Source of the DNA: Tsukamurella conjunctivitidis
GTDB taxonomy: Bacteria > Actinomycetota > Actinomycetes > Mycobacteriales > Mycobacteriaceae
Length of the DNA: 64,000 bases
Assembly: GCF_007858475.1 (NCBI RefSeq)
Contig: NZ_VIGX01000010.1
Coordinates: 1 to 64,000, forward strand
Direction: 5' to 3'
Below the pieces are notes generated by a model. The model was not told the origin of the DNA. It saw only the letters and a program-made list of their open reading frames with translations, and did not search any database. The translations under genes were made by a program, and so were the position numbers. How positions within the stretch are numbered: the first letter of the stretch is position 1; the number at the start of each line of letters is the position of its first letter. Positions 42,691 through 53,093 of the stretch are shown here, in pieces.

Positions 42691-43500
42691 TCAGTCCGGC
42701 TTCACGCAGACGAAGATCGCCGTTCCGGGGAAGATCTCGCCGCGGAGCGGGCTCCACTGGCCCCATTCCTGAGTGAATCCCTCCGGCCACTCCGGTTCGA
42801 TCACGTCCGCGACCCTCAGGCCCGCACCCACGATCTCCCGGATCCGGTCGCCCATCGTTCGATGGTGCTCGACGTAGGTGGGGACGCCGTCGTCGTCCGT
42901 CTCGACGTAGGGGGACCGGTCGAAGTAGGACAGGGTCGCGACGAGGCCGTCCGGCCCGGGGTCGTCGAGGAACATCCAGCGCATCGGATGGTTCACCGAG
43001 AAGACGAAGCGGCCGCCGGGGCGCAGCACGCGGTGCGCCTCCGTCATCACGCGCGCGGAGTCGGCCACGAACGGGATCGCGCCGAACGCGGAGCAGACGA
43101 TGTCGGCGGCGCCGCCGGCGACCGGAAGGTTCTCCGCCCCGGCCTGGACCAGGAGCGGGTTGGTGCCACGGACATGGGGAAGGCCGCGGCGCAGCATCCC
43201 GGCCGAGATGTCGACCCCGAGGACGGTGGCGCCCTGCGCGGCGAGCCAGCGCGCGCACGGGGCGCTGCCGCAGCCGATCTCCACCGCGAGGGTGCCCGGT
43301 CCGACGGGGCCGAGGAGCCCGGCCTCGGATTCGCGCAGCCCCTCGGGGCACCAGACGAATTCGCCGTCGGCGGTGTCGACGCCCAGGAACGCTGCGTGTT
43401 CGGCGTGGTAGGCCTCGGCATCGGAGTCCCACCACGAGCGGTTCGCGGCCTCGGAACCGGCGCTGTCCCGGCGCATGTCCGGTTTGGGGCGGTGGGACAC
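42691..43500 (-). CDS. Class I SAM-dependent methyltransferase
   Basis: The 269-residue protein has a Rossmann methyltransferase core: LAVEIGCGSAPCARWLAAQG (motif I), VLGVDIS, DIVCSAFGAIPFV and LRPGGRFVFSVNHPM. The N-terminal RRDSAGSEAANRSWWD matches an actinobacterial family of unassigned substrate. The GTG at 43500 has GAGAGG upstream; the ATG 24 bases later has none. It is divergent from rpsA, with 142 bp between them. Confidence 0.87.
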   Translation of the reverse strand: MSHRPKPDMRRDSAGSEAANRSWWDSDAEAYHAEHAAFLGVDTADGEFVWCPEGLRESEAGLLGPVGPGTLAVEIGCGSAPCARWLAAQGATVLGVDISAGMLRRGLPHVRGTNPLLVQAGAENLPVAGGAADIVCSAFGAIPFVADSARVMTEAHRVLRPGGRFVFSVNHPMRWMFLDDPGPDGLVATLSYFDRSPYVETDDDGVPTYVEHHRTMGDRIREIVGAGLRVADVIEPEWPEGFTQEWGQWSPLRGEIFPGTAIFVCVKPD

Positions 43501-43642
43501 GGGAGTGAACCTCTCGACGGTGGGGGTGGAGAGGGCGGTTTGCCCAGGTTGCACGCGGTGGAGTAGCCTGGACTCCGCGTGTGCCCATGCGTGCGCGATC
43601 TCGACCCACACTACTAGCACCCTGTCCGGAGCAACTTACCCA

Positions 43643-45127
43643 ATGCCCACCACCACCGTTACGTCCCCGCAGGTCGCCGTCAACGACATCGGCACCGCGG
43701 AGGACTTCCTCGCCGCGATCGACGCCACGATCAAGTACTTCAACGATGGCGACATCGTCGAGGGCACCATCGTCAAGGTCGACCGTGACGAGGTCCTGCT
43801 CGACATCGGTTACAAGACCGAAGGTGTCATCCCCTCCCGCGAGCTGAGCATCAAGCACGACGTCGACCCGTCCGAGGTCGTCAACGTCGGCGATGCCGTC
43901 GAGGCCCTCGTCCTCACCAAGGAGGACAAGGAAGGCCGCCTGATCCTGTCGAAGAAGCGTGCGCAGTACGAGCGCGCCTGGGGCACGATCGAGGAGCTCA
44001 AGGAGAAGGACGAGGCCGTCAAGGGCACCGTCATCGAGGTGGTCAAGGGTGGTCTCATCCTGGACATCGGCCTCCGCGGCTTCCTCCCGGCCTCGCTGGT
44101 CGAGATGCGTCGTGTGCGCGACCTCCAGCCGTACATCGGCAAGGAGATCGAGGCGAAGATCATCGAGCTCGACAAGAACCGCAACAACGTGGTCCTGTCG
44201 CGCCGTGCGTGGCTCGAGCAGACCCAGTCCGAGGTCCGCAGCGAGTTCCTGCACCAGCTGCAGAAGGGCCAGGTCCGCAAGGGCGTCGTGTCCTCGATCG
44301 TCAACTTCGGTGCCTTCGTGGACCTGGGCGGCGTCGACGGCCTCGTGCACGTCTCGGAGCTGTCCTGGAAGCACATCGATCACCCGTCCGAGGTGGTCAC
44401 CGTGGGCGACGAGGTCACCGTCGAGGTCCTCGACGTCGACCTGGACCGCGAGCGCGTCTCGCTGTCGCTCAAGGCGACCCAGGAGGATCCGTGGCGTCAG
44501 TTCGCCCGGACCCACGCCATCGGCCAGATCGTGCCCGGCAAGGTCACCAAGCTCGTCCCGTTCGGCGCGTTCGTCCGCGTCGAGGAGGGCATCGAGGGCC
44601 TCGTCCACATCTCGGAGCTGGCCGAGCGCCACGTCGAGGTCCCGGACCAGGTCGTCTCGGTCGGCGACGACGCCATGGTGCGCGTCATCGACATCGACCT
44701 CGAGCGTCGTCGTATCTCGCTGAGCCTCAAGCAGGCCAACGAGGACTACACCGAGGAGTTCGACCCGTCGAAGTACGGCATGGCCGACAGCTACGACGAG
44801 AACGGCGAGTACATCTTCCCCGAGGGCTTCGATCCCGAGACCAACGAGTGGCTCGAGGGCTTCGAGAAGCAGCGCGAGGAGTGGGAGGGTCGCTACGCCG
44901 AGGCGGAGCGCCGTCACAAGATGCACACCGCGCAGATGGAGAAGTTCGCGGCCGACGAGGCCGCCGAGGCCGCTGCCGGTGGTCCGGCCGCGGGTGGCGC
45001 GAACTACTCGAGCGAGTCGTCCTCGAACGACCGCGGCGGCAACGAGGCCCCGCAGAGCACCGGCGGTTCGCTGGCCAGCGATGCGCAGCTCGCCGCTCTC
45101 CGCGAGAAGCTGTCGGGCAACGCCTGA
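43643..45127 (+). CDS. rpsA: 30S ribosomal protein S1
   Basis: The 494-residue protein has four S1 RNA-binding domains (about 34-105, 120-187, 205-275 and 290-360), each with the GxVxxIxxFGAFVDLG or related signature. Examples are VVSSIVNFGAFVDLGGVDGL and VTKLVPFGAFVRVEEGIEG. The acidic and glycine/serine-rich C-terminus ends in AALREKLSGNA. Actinobacterial S1 has four rather than six domains. It helps mRNA bind the small ribosomal subunit. GGAGC lies 11 bases before the ATG. A strong terminator follows. Confidence 0.97.
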   Translation: MPTTTVTSPQVAVNDIGTAEDFLAAIDATIKYFNDGDIVEGTIVKVDRDEVLLDIGYKTEGVIPSRELSIKHDVDPSEVVNVGDAVEALVLTKEDKEGRLILSKKRAQYERAWGTIEELKEKDEAVKGTVIEVVKGGLILDIGLRGFLPASLVEMRRVRDLQPYIGKEIEAKIIELDKNRNNVVLSRRAWLEQTQSEVRSEFLHQLQKGQVRKGVVSSIVNFGAFVDLGGVDGLVHVSELSWKHIDHPSEVVTVGDEVTVEVLDVDLDRERVSLSLKATQEDPWRQFARTHAIGQIVPGKVTKLVPFGAFVRVEEGIEGLVHISELAERHVEVPDQVVSVGDDAMVRVIDIDLERRRISLSLKQANEDYTEEFDPSKYGMADSYDENGEYIFPEGFDPETNEWLEGFEKQREEWEGRYAEAERRHKMHTAQMEKFAADEAAEAAAGGPAAGGANYSSESSSNDRGGNEAPQSTGGSLASDAQLAALREKLSGNA

Positions 45128-45146
45128 TCCGCTTCGCCGCACAGCC

Positions 45147-45187
45147 GGGAACGCCCCGCATCCTCCTCGAGGATGCGGGGCGTTCCC
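45147..45187. terminator. Bidirectional hairpin terminator after rpsA
   Basis: A 19-bp perfect stem (45147-45165 with 45169-45187) with a 3-nt loop CTC. The left arm contains AACGCCCCGCATCCTC. It sits between the convergent rpsA and the ABC ATPase gene and can end both transcripts. Confidence 0.9.
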
Positions 45188-45199
45188 CGTTCGCGGGCC

Positions 45200-46306
<1,107 letters not shown>

Positions 46307-46338
46307 GTCTCGCTCCTAGATTCGGATGTGGGGTGCGG

Positions 46339-47178
46339 CTACTTGATGGCGCCGAAGGACAGGCCGCGGACCAGTTTGTTCTGGGCGATCCATCCGCAGA
46401 TGACGACGGGGAGGGCGGCCAGTACGGACGCGGCGGAGAGCTTCGCCCAGAACAGGCCCTGGCCGGACATGAAGCCGGTGAGCGCCACCGGCATCGTCTG
46501 GGCGTTGACCGCGGTGAGGTTCACCGCGAAGAAGAACTCGTTCCACGAGAAGATCACGCAGATCAGCGCGGTAGCGGCGATGCCGGGGGAGATGATCGGC
46601 AGGATCACCTCGCGCACCGACGTCCACAGTCCGGCACCGTCCATCCCCGCGGCCTCGAGCAGTTCGCTCGGCACCTCGAGGAAGAACGAGCGCATCATCC
46701 ACACGGCGATCGGCAGGTTCATCGCGGTGTAGAGGATCACGAGCGTCCAGATGTTGTCGAGCATGCCGATCCGGCCGACGATCACGTACAGCGGGATGAT
46801 CGCGGCCACGATCGGCAGCATCTTGGTGCTGATGAAGAAGAACAGCGCGTCCTGCGTCTTGCGCACGGGCCGCAGCGAGAGGGCGAACGCCGCGGGCACA
46901 CCCAGCACCAGCACGAGCGTCGTCGAGATGATTGTGGCGAAGACCGAGTTGAGCAGCGGCACACCGATACCCGAGTCGAAGACGGCCTTGAACTGGTCCA
47001 GCGTCGGAACGAAGAAGACGGTCGGAGGCCGGGTCGCCGCGTCGCTCTCCTGCTTGAACGCCGTGAGCACCATCCAGAGCACGGGGAAGAAGAAGCCGAT
47101 GGCGATGATCCAGGTCAGCGCTGTGAGGGCTCCGCCCTTGGGGTTTCGCCGCCGGCGGGGGACGATGGTCGTGGACAT
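46339..47178 (-). CDS. Carbohydrate ABC transporter permease (MalG type)
   Basis: The 279-residue protein has six membrane segments and the EAA loop EAAGMDGAGLWTSVREVILP (about 185-204) that contacts the ATPase. The start ATG at 47178 shares its A with the upstream permease's TGA (TGATG), indicating coupling. The longer open reading upstream is a shadow. It is the second permease of the polyol importer. Confidence 0.92.
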   Translation of the reverse strand: MSTTIVPRRRRNPKGGALTALTWIIAIGFFFPVLWMVLTAFKQESDAATRPPTVFFVPTLDQFKAVFDSGIGVPLLNSVFATIISTTLVLVLGVPAAFALSLRPVRKTQDALFFFISTKMLPIVAAIIPLYVIVGRIGMLDNIWTLVILYTAMNLPIAVWMMRSFFLEVPSELLEAAGMDGAGLWTSVREVILPIISPGIAATALICVIFSWNEFFFAVNLTAVNAQTMPVALTGFMSGQGLFWAKLSAASVLAALPVVICGWIAQNKLVRGLSFGAIK

Positions 47179-48125
47179 CAGGCTGCTTCCTCTCCGGCGC
47201 CGAAGCTCTTGAAGATCAGTCGGATCGCGAGTGTTGAGACGACGATCGTGCCGACCACGGTGACGACGCCCATCGCGGCGGCCTGACCGATGTCGAAGCC
47301 CAGGAAGGCGCGCTGATAGATGTAGAAGGGCAGGTTGGAACTCGCGACGCCCGGACCACCCGAGGTCATCATGTACACCGCGTCGAAGGTGTTGACCAGG
47401 TAGATCGCCCCGAGGACCGCCCCGAGCTCGATGAACCGCCGCAGGTGGGGCAGCGTCAGCTCCCGGAACAGGCGCACGCTGGTGGCGCCGTCGACCCGTG
47501 CCGCCTCCTGGACGTCGCGGGGCATGGACTGCAGGCCCGCGAGGATCAGCAGCATCATGAACGGTGTCCACTGCCAGACGAGCTCGGCTACCACGGACGC
47601 CAGCGGGTACTCGGAGAGCCAGTCGACGTGAATGCCGAGCGGGCTCAACACCCATGCGAGGAGGCCGTTCGTGGGGGAGAGCAGGCTCGTCTTCCACAGC
47701 AGGGCGGCGGCCACCGGAGTCACGAGGAAGGGGGTGATGAGCAGCGTGCGGACCACGCCGCGCCCCAGGAACTTCCGGTCCAGCAGCAGGGCCAGGATCA
47801 GCCCCAGGATCACCGACAGGACGACCGTGCCCACGATGAGCAGCACCGTGTTGAGCGTCACCGTCCAGAACTGGGTGTCGCGGAAGACCTCGACGTAATT
47901 GTTGAGCCAGTTGAACTTCCGCGAGCCGGGACGCACCAGGTTCCACGACTGCGTGGAGTAGTAGAGCGTGACCAGGAAGGGGATCTGCGTGACGATCACC
48001 ATGAAGACCAGTGCCGGCAGCAGGGGGCCGCGCCGTCGCCACGCCTCGGCGCGGGTGATCCGGTCGCGCTTGGAGCGCAGGGGTGTCGCCGGCGGCGCTG
48101 CAGTCGGCGTGCTGGTCGTGGTCAT
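47178..48125 (-). CDS. Carbohydrate ABC transporter permease (MalF type)
   Basis: The 315-residue protein has about six membrane segments, a 40-residue cytoplasmic N-terminus, and the EAA loop EAARVDGATSVRLFRELTLP (about 213-232). It pairs with the MalG-type permease to form the channel. The ATG overlaps the binding-protein stop by 4 bp, so the four transporter genes and the regulator form one minus-strand operon. Confidence 0.92.
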   Translation of the reverse strand: MTTTSTPTAAPPATPLRSKRDRITRAEAWRRRGPLLPALVFMVIVTQIPFLVTLYYSTQSWNLVRPGSRKFNWLNNYVEVFRDTQFWTVTLNTVLLIVGTVVLSVILGLILALLLDRKFLGRGVVRTLLITPFLVTPVAAALLWKTSLLSPTNGLLAWVLSPLGIHVDWLSEYPLASVVAELVWQWTPFMMLLILAGLQSMPRDVQEAARVDGATSVRLFRELTLPHLRRFIELGAVLGAIYLVNTFDAVYMMTSGGPGVASSNLPFYIYQRAFLGFDIGQAAAMGVVTVVGTIVVSTLAIRLIFKSFGAGEEAA

Positions 48126-49507
48126 CGTGCTGCTCCCGTCCGGTCCTGGCTGTCGCGATAGCTCTTCCCGACGACCTCGGCGTACTTCTGGGACTGGGCC
48201 AGCGCGTCGGCGACGGAGATCTGTCCGGCGATGGCGGCACTGATCTGCTGACTCACCCGGGTACCGAGGTCCTGGAACTCGGGAATCGCGAGGAACTGGA
48301 TACCGGTGTAGGGCACGGGCTCCAGCGTCGGACGCGATTGGTCGGCGGCGAGCATCGAATCGAGCGTCTGCTTCGCGAAGGTCGACGACAGCTCCTTGTA
48401 GGCGGGAAGCTCATAGGTGGACAGGCGGCTGCCGGGGGGTACGCGGCTCGCCCCCAGCTTGTCGGCGACGCCGGCGATGTACTGCTTGCTCGTCATCCAG
48501 GAGATGAACTTCCACGCGTCACCGGCGCGGGTGCTCTTGGCGGGGATGCCGAGCGACCAGGTGTAGAGCCAGCCGTTGCCGGACTTCGCCATCCGCGGCG
48601 CGGGGAGATATCCGACCTGTCCGGCGATCTTCGAGGTTTCGGGGCTCTCGAGGGAGGAGACCGCAGCCGTGGAGTCGTACCACATGGCGGCCTGCCCCTG
48701 CGCCAGCAGATTCCCGCACTCCTGGAAGCCGGTGGAGGCGGCGCCCGCCTCGCCGTAGTCGCGCACGGTGTCGACGTAGAACTGCACCGCGTCCCGCATC
48801 TGCGGGGAGTCGAACTGCGGGTGCCACTGCTCATCGAACCAGCGACCGCCGAAGGCGTTGATCACGGTGTTCAGCGGCGCCAGCACCTCGCCCCAGCCCG
48901 GCTTACCGCGCAGGCAGATGCCCGCCACGTCGCGCGAGTGCAGCGTGCGGGCCGCGTCCGCGACCTCGGGCCACGTCGGCTCGGCGGGCAGGGTGATGCC
49001 TGCCTTCGCGAACATCTGCTTGTTGTACATGAGGAACGAGGACTCGCCGTAGAAGGGCACGGAGTACATCCGCCCCTGATACGAGAGCGCCTCGCGCAGC
49101 GTGGGGATGAAGTCGCCCGGATCGTACGACGGATCCCGGTCCATCAGGGTGGACAGGTCCGTGAGCCAGCCGTTCTGCGCCCACATCCGCGTCTCGTAGT
49201 TGCTGATCATCACGACGTCGAACTCGCCGCCGCCGGTGGAAACCGACGCGGTGATCTTGGCGCGCGCCTCGTTCTCGGACAGCGTGATGAACTTGAGTTT
49301 CACGCCGGGGTTGGCGCGTTCGAACTCGGGGGCCAGGCCCACCGCGTCCGTCATCTGCGAGTTCGACACCATGGCCACGGTGACGGCGGAGTCGCCCCCG
49401 TCGGTGAAGACACCCGCGCCGGAGCAGCCTGCGAGCAGTGCCGTCACGGCGGCGAGGCCACCTGCGGCCGCGGCGCGGCGTCGAGCGGATCTGCGGATCA
49501 CGGTCAT
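48122..49507 (-). CDS. Extracellular polyol/sugar-binding lipoprotein
   Basis: The 461-residue protein has a basic N-terminus and lipobox TALLAGC (Cys28), then a family-1 solute-binding fold (for example PGVKLKFITLSENEARAKIT, YSVPFYGESSFLMYNKQMFA). It would capture the substrate at the outer membrane face and deliver it to the two permeases. Gene context (mannitol/sorbitol-type dehydrogenases, xylulokinase) suggests a sugar alcohol. The ATG overlaps the stop of the SorC regulator (ATGA). Confidence 0.91.
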   Translation of the reverse strand: MTVIRRSARRRAAAAGGLAAVTALLAGCSGAGVFTDGGDSAVTVAMVSNSQMTDAVGLAPEFERANPGVKLKFITLSENEARAKITASVSTGGGEFDVVMISNYETRMWAQNGWLTDLSTLMDRDPSYDPGDFIPTLREALSYQGRMYSVPFYGESSFLMYNKQMFAKAGITLPAEPTWPEVADAARTLHSRDVAGICLRGKPGWGEVLAPLNTVINAFGGRWFDEQWHPQFDSPQMRDAVQFYVDTVRDYGEAGAASTGFQECGNLLAQGQAAMWYDSTAAVSSLESPETSKIAGQVGYLPAPRMAKSGNGWLYTWSLGIPAKSTRAGDAWKFISWMTSKQYIAGVADKLGASRVPPGSRLSTYELPAYKELSSTFAKQTLDSMLAADQSRPTLEPVPYTGIQFLAIPEFQDLGTRVSQQISAAIAGQISVADALAQSQKYAEVVGKSYRDSQDRTGAAR

Positions 49508-50487
49508 CCCTTCTGTTCGGTGAGCAGCCACTGCGCGGTCGGGCGGTCCGTGACCAGGGCGGTCGCGAAGCCGCCCCGCAGGGCGCCCAGGATCGATTCC
49601 CGGCGGTGTTCGCCGCCGGAGGTGAGAATCGCTGTGGGGCAACGCCGGATGTCCTCCAGCGGTACAGAGACCGTGCGGTCGACGAGCGACGAGGCGACCG
49701 GCGTCCCATCGAGTCCGTAGAAGCGACCGCCGATCTCGCCGACGGCCCCGAGCTCGTGGAGCTCGCCCAGGACCTCGGTGTCGATGTACGCGCCCTCGAA
49801 GAGAGTCGTGGAGGTCGAGACGGAGCCGACGCCGAAGAGCATCACCTCGGCGGAGCGGGCCGCCTCGAGCGCCTGCGAGACGATGGAATCGCGCTCGAGC
49901 GCGCGGACCGTGTCCGGGTCCGCGAACAGCGGCGCCACGAGCCGGACGGGCCGAGCGCCGAGCCGTTCGGAGAAGCGGCCGAGGGCGTGATCGACGCCGG
50001 TGTGGTACTCGACCGAGGTCATCGAGCCGTCCATCTGCACGACCCGGGCGCAGGTCGCGCCGCCGCCGAGCGCGTCCGCGACCGCCACCTGCTCAGGACC
50101 CCACGTGAAGCCGAAGGTGTCCGTCGGCTGCAGGCGACGGGTGAGGACCGAAGCGCCCGCGCGGCCCAGTGCGGCGTCTCCCGAGGGCGTCCCGTCGGCG
50201 TCTTCGGCGATGATCAGCGCCTCGGCGAGCCCGAACGCGGCCTCCAGGTCGCGTTCGAGGCCGGGATGGATCGAGTCCGCGAGGTGCGCCGGCGCGGCGA
50301 CGGTCACGGTCACGAGGCCCTGCGCGCGGGCCCGGGCCACGAGGCGCCCCGCGGTGGGGCGGGAGACGCCGAGGCGTTCGGCGATCTGCGCCTGCGTCAG
50401 GCCCTCCAGGTGGTACATCGTGGCCGCGCGCACCAACAGGCGCAGATCGTGGCCGGGTTCCCCGGGGGTCCGCTGCGGTGATGTCAC
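49504..50487 (-). CDS. SorC-family sugar-responsive regulator
   Basis: The 327-residue protein has an N-terminal HTH (LTQAQIAERLGVSRPTAGRL, about 31-50) and a SorC sugar-phosphate-binding domain (about 75-327), including DTFGFTWGPEQVAVADALGG and a G-rich VGSVSTSTTLFEGAYI segment. Family members change DNA binding on binding a sugar phosphate. The start is a GTG at 50487. It heads the transporter operon and faces the dehydrogenase operon across an operator-rich 72-bp gap. Confidence 0.88.
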   Translation of the reverse strand: MTSPQRTPGEPGHDLRLLVRAATMYHLEGLTQAQIAERLGVSRPTAGRLVARARAQGLVTVTVAAPAHLADSIHPGLERDLEAAFGLAEALIIAEDADGTPSGDAALGRAGASVLTRRLQPTDTFGFTWGPEQVAVADALGGGATCARVVQMDGSMTSVEYHTGVDHALGRFSERLGARPVRLVAPLFADPDTVRALERDSIVSQALEAARSAEVMLFGVGSVSTSTTLFEGAYIDTEVLGELHELGAVGEIGGRFYGLDGTPVASSLVDRTVSVPLEDIRRCPTAILTSGGEHRRESILGALRGGFATALVTDRPTAQWLLTEQKG

Positions 50488-50506
50488 GCGATGCTCCGTC
50501 GATATC

Positions 50507-50541
50507 GTGAGCAAATGCTCACTAGCGGTGATAATGCTCAC
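50507..50541. promoter_or_regulatory. Operators between the SorC operon and polyol dehydrogenases
   Basis: GTGAGCA-AA-TGCTCAC (50507-50522) is a perfect 16-bp palindrome. A second, shorter site GTGATAATGCTCAC (50528-50541) repeats the right arm TGCTCAC and the GTGA left end. Both lie in the divergent gap and are strong candidates for SorC binding and joint control of import and catabolism. Confidence 0.75.
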
Positions 50542-50559
50542 TACGCTAGCATCGAGAGT

Positions 50560-51612
50560 GTGACCCAGGCAACAGTTCCGAACGAAATGCGCGCCAGCGT
50601 GCTGTACCCCGGGGGCCGGATGACCCTCGAGACGAGGCCGGTCCCGAGACCCGATCCCGGGGACGTCCTCATCGAGGTCGCGGCGGTGGGAGTGTGCGGA
50701 TCCGACACCCACTACCTGCGCCACGGCCGGATCGGCGCCTTCGTGGTGGAGGCGCCGCTCGTACTCGGGCACGAGGCGTCGGGCCGCATCGTGGCGGTGG
50801 GGCCGGGCGTCCCGGCGGCGCGGATCGGCGAGCGGGTCTCCATCGAACCGCAGCGCCCCGATCCGCACAGCGCCGAGTCGCTGCGCGGCGAGTACAACCT
50901 CTGTCCGGCCATGCGGTTCTACGCGACGCCTCCGGTCGACGGCGCGCTCGCCGAGTACGTGACCATCGGATCGGCCTTCGCCCACGCGATCCCCGACACC
51001 GTGTCCGACGAGGCGGCCGCGCTGTTCGAGCCGCTGTCCGTGGGTATCGCGGCGCTCCGGAAAGCGGCGGTCGGTCTCGGCGGCAGCGTTCTCGTCGCCG
51101 GCGCCGGGCCGATCGGACTGCTGTGCGCGCAGGTCGCGCGCGCGTCCGGGCTGACGCGGATCGTGGTCACCGACCCGGATCCGGCGCGGCGACGTGCGGC
51201 GGAACGGTTCGGCGCCACGATCGCCGCCGTGCCGGGGGAGGCCACCGTCGGGACGGGTTTCGACGCCTTCATCGACGCGTCCGGTGCGCCACCGGCGATC
51301 CGCGCGGGCATCCCCGCCGTCCGTCCCGGCGGTCGCATCGTGCTCGTGGGCATGGGCGCCGACGATCTGGCGCTGCCGGTCTCGCTGATCCAGTCCCGCG
51401 AGCTGGTCCTCACCGGCGTGTTCCGCTACGCCAACACCTGGCCCGCCGCGATCGCGCTCGCCGCGGCGGGCCGCGTCGATCTCGACGGCATGGTCACGGG
51501 CCGATTCGCCCTGGAGGACGCCGAGGCCGCGCTCAACGCCGACCGCGACCCGGGCGGCATCAAGGCCGTGGTGCGCCCCGGCGCCGCGCCGCACACCGAG
51601 GAGGAGTCATGA
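50560..51612 (+). CDS. Zinc-dependent polyol dehydrogenase (sorbitol/xylitol DH-like)
   Basis: The 350-residue protein is a medium-chain dehydrogenase. GVCGSDTHYLRHGRIG and LVLGHEASGRIV hold the catalytic-zinc ligands, and VAGAGPIGLLCAQVARASG is the NAD-binding strand. The lobe that normally carries four structural-zinc cysteines reads EPQRPDPHSAESLRGEYNLC with a single cysteine, so that zinc is absent, as in animal sorbitol dehydrogenase. The GTG start at 50560 gives family length; an ATG at 50587 is an alternative. Its stop overlaps the next start (ATGA). Confidence 0.87.
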   Translation: MTQATVPNEMRASVLYPGGRMTLETRPVPRPDPGDVLIEVAAVGVCGSDTHYLRHGRIGAFVVEAPLVLGHEASGRIVAVGPGVPAARIGERVSIEPQRPDPHSAESLRGEYNLCPAMRFYATPPVDGALAEYVTIGSAFAHAIPDTVSDEAAALFEPLSVGIAALRKAAVGLGGSVLVAGAGPIGLLCAQVARASGLTRIVVTDPDPARRRAAERFGATIAAVPGEATVGTGFDAFIDASGAPPAIRAGIPAVRPGGRIVLVGMGADDLALPVSLIQSRELVLTGVFRYANTWPAAIALAAAGRVDLDGMVTGRFALEDAEAALNADRDPGGIKAVVRPGAAPHTEEES

Positions 51613-53093
51613 CCGCACCCGTCGCACTGACCGCGGCCGCGCTACCCGTCATCCGGGGCGCATCCGTACCCGCGTACGACCGCGCCGCCGTCCGCCCCGG
51701 CATCGTTCACTTCGGCGTCGGAGGCTTCCATCGTGCCCACCAGGCCGTCTACGTCGATCGGCTGCTCGCGGCCGGGGCCGGCGCGGCGGGCTGGGGTATC
51801 TGCGGCGTCGGGCTACGGCCCGCCGACGCCGCGATGCGCGACGCCCTCGTGCCCCAGGACGGGCTCTACACGCTGACCCTCAAGCATCCCGACGGCGCTG
51901 TGGAGACCTCTGTCGTCGGGGCGATCGTCGACTACCTGTACGCCCCCGACGATCCCGAGGCGGTCGTCGAGCGGCTCGCGGCGCCGGAGACCCGCATCGT
52001 CTCCCTGACGATCACCGAGGGCGGGTACAACTTCTCCGCGACCACCGGCGATTTCGACACCGAGAACCCCGACGTGCGCCACGACCTGGAGGCGAACGGC
52101 GCGCCGCGCACCGTCTTCGGGTACGTCACCGAGGCCCTACGCCGGCGGCGCGCGCGGGGCGTTCCGGCGTTCACCGTGATGTCCTGCGACAACATCGAGG
52201 GCAACGGCCATGTCGCGCGACGGACGTTCACCGCCTTCGCCCGGCTCGCCGATCCGGGGCTCGCCGCGTGGATCGAGGGGACCGTCCGGTTCCCGAACTC
52301 CATGGTCGACCGGATCACGCCCGCGACGCCGGACGCGCTGCGCGCGGAGGTCGCTGCGCGCGCGGGAGTGGACGACCGCTGGCCGGTCGTCGCCGAGCCG
52401 TACACCCAGTGGGTGCTCGAGGACGATTTCGGCGCCGGGCGCCCGCACTTCGAAGACGTGGGGGTGCAGGTGGTCGACGACGTCGCTCCCTACGAGCTCA
52501 TGAAGCTTCGTCTGCTCAATGCGGGGCACCAGGCGCTCGGACATTTCGCCCGCCTCCTGGGCTACGAATTCGTGCACGACGCGGCCGCCGATCCCGACGT
52601 CCGGACGCTGTTGCGGCGGTACATGCAGGATGAGGGCCGTCCGACACTGCGGCCGGTTCCGGGGATCGATGTCGACGACTACATCGACACCCTGCTGGAG
52701 CGGTTCTCCAACCCCGCGATCGCCGACACCGTCGCGCGCCTGTGCCAGGACGCCTCCGACCGGATTCCCAAGTGGCTCGTGCCCGTGATCACCGCGCGCC
52801 TCGACGACGGCGCCGCCGCCCCCCTGGTGGCGGCGGTGGTGGCGGCGTGGACGCGCGGCTGCGAGGGGACCGACGATGCCGGCGCGCCGATCGTCCTGAA
52901 CGATCGCCACGCGCCGGATCTCGCGGAGCGCGCATCCCGCTCGCGGAGCGAGCCGCTCGCCTTCGTCGCGGTGCCCGACCTCTTCGGGGACCTCGCGCAC
53001 CGGCCGGGCTTCACCGAGCCCTACCTGGCGGCGCTCGCGTCGCTGCGGGAGCGTGGAGCGCGCGCGACGTTGCGGGCGCTCCTGGCCGGCTAG
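51609..53093 (+). CDS. Mannitol dehydrogenase-family polyol dehydrogenase
   Basis: The 494-residue protein is a long-chain mannitol/arabitol dehydrogenase. It has IVHFGVGGFHRAHQAVYVDR at the N-terminus for NAD binding, and the catalytic lysine and histidine region ELMKLRLLNAGHQALGHFAR (about 297-316). It oxidises mannitol to fructose or D-arabitol to D-xylulose. With xylulokinase next to it, arabitol is a good candidate substrate; sequence does not decide. Translationally coupled to the zinc dehydrogenase. Confidence 0.9.
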   Translation: MTAPVALTAAALPVIRGASVPAYDRAAVRPGIVHFGVGGFHRAHQAVYVDRLLAAGAGAAGWGICGVGLRPADAAMRDALVPQDGLYTLTLKHPDGAVETSVVGAIVDYLYAPDDPEAVVERLAAPETRIVSLTITEGGYNFSATTGDFDTENPDVRHDLEANGAPRTVFGYVTEALRRRRARGVPAFTVMSCDNIEGNGHVARRTFTAFARLADPGLAAWIEGTVRFPNSMVDRITPATPDALRAEVAARAGVDDRWPVVAEPYTQWVLEDDFGAGRPHFEDVGVQVVDDVAPYELMKLRLLNAGHQALGHFARLLGYEFVHDAAADPDVRTLLRRYMQDEGRPTLRPVPGIDVDDYIDTLLERFSNPAIADTVARLCQDASDRIPKWLVPVITARLDDGAAAPLVAAVVAAWTRGCEGTDDAGAPIVLNDRHAPDLAERASRSRSEPLAFVAVPDLFGDLAHRPGFTEPYLAALASLRERGARATLRALLAG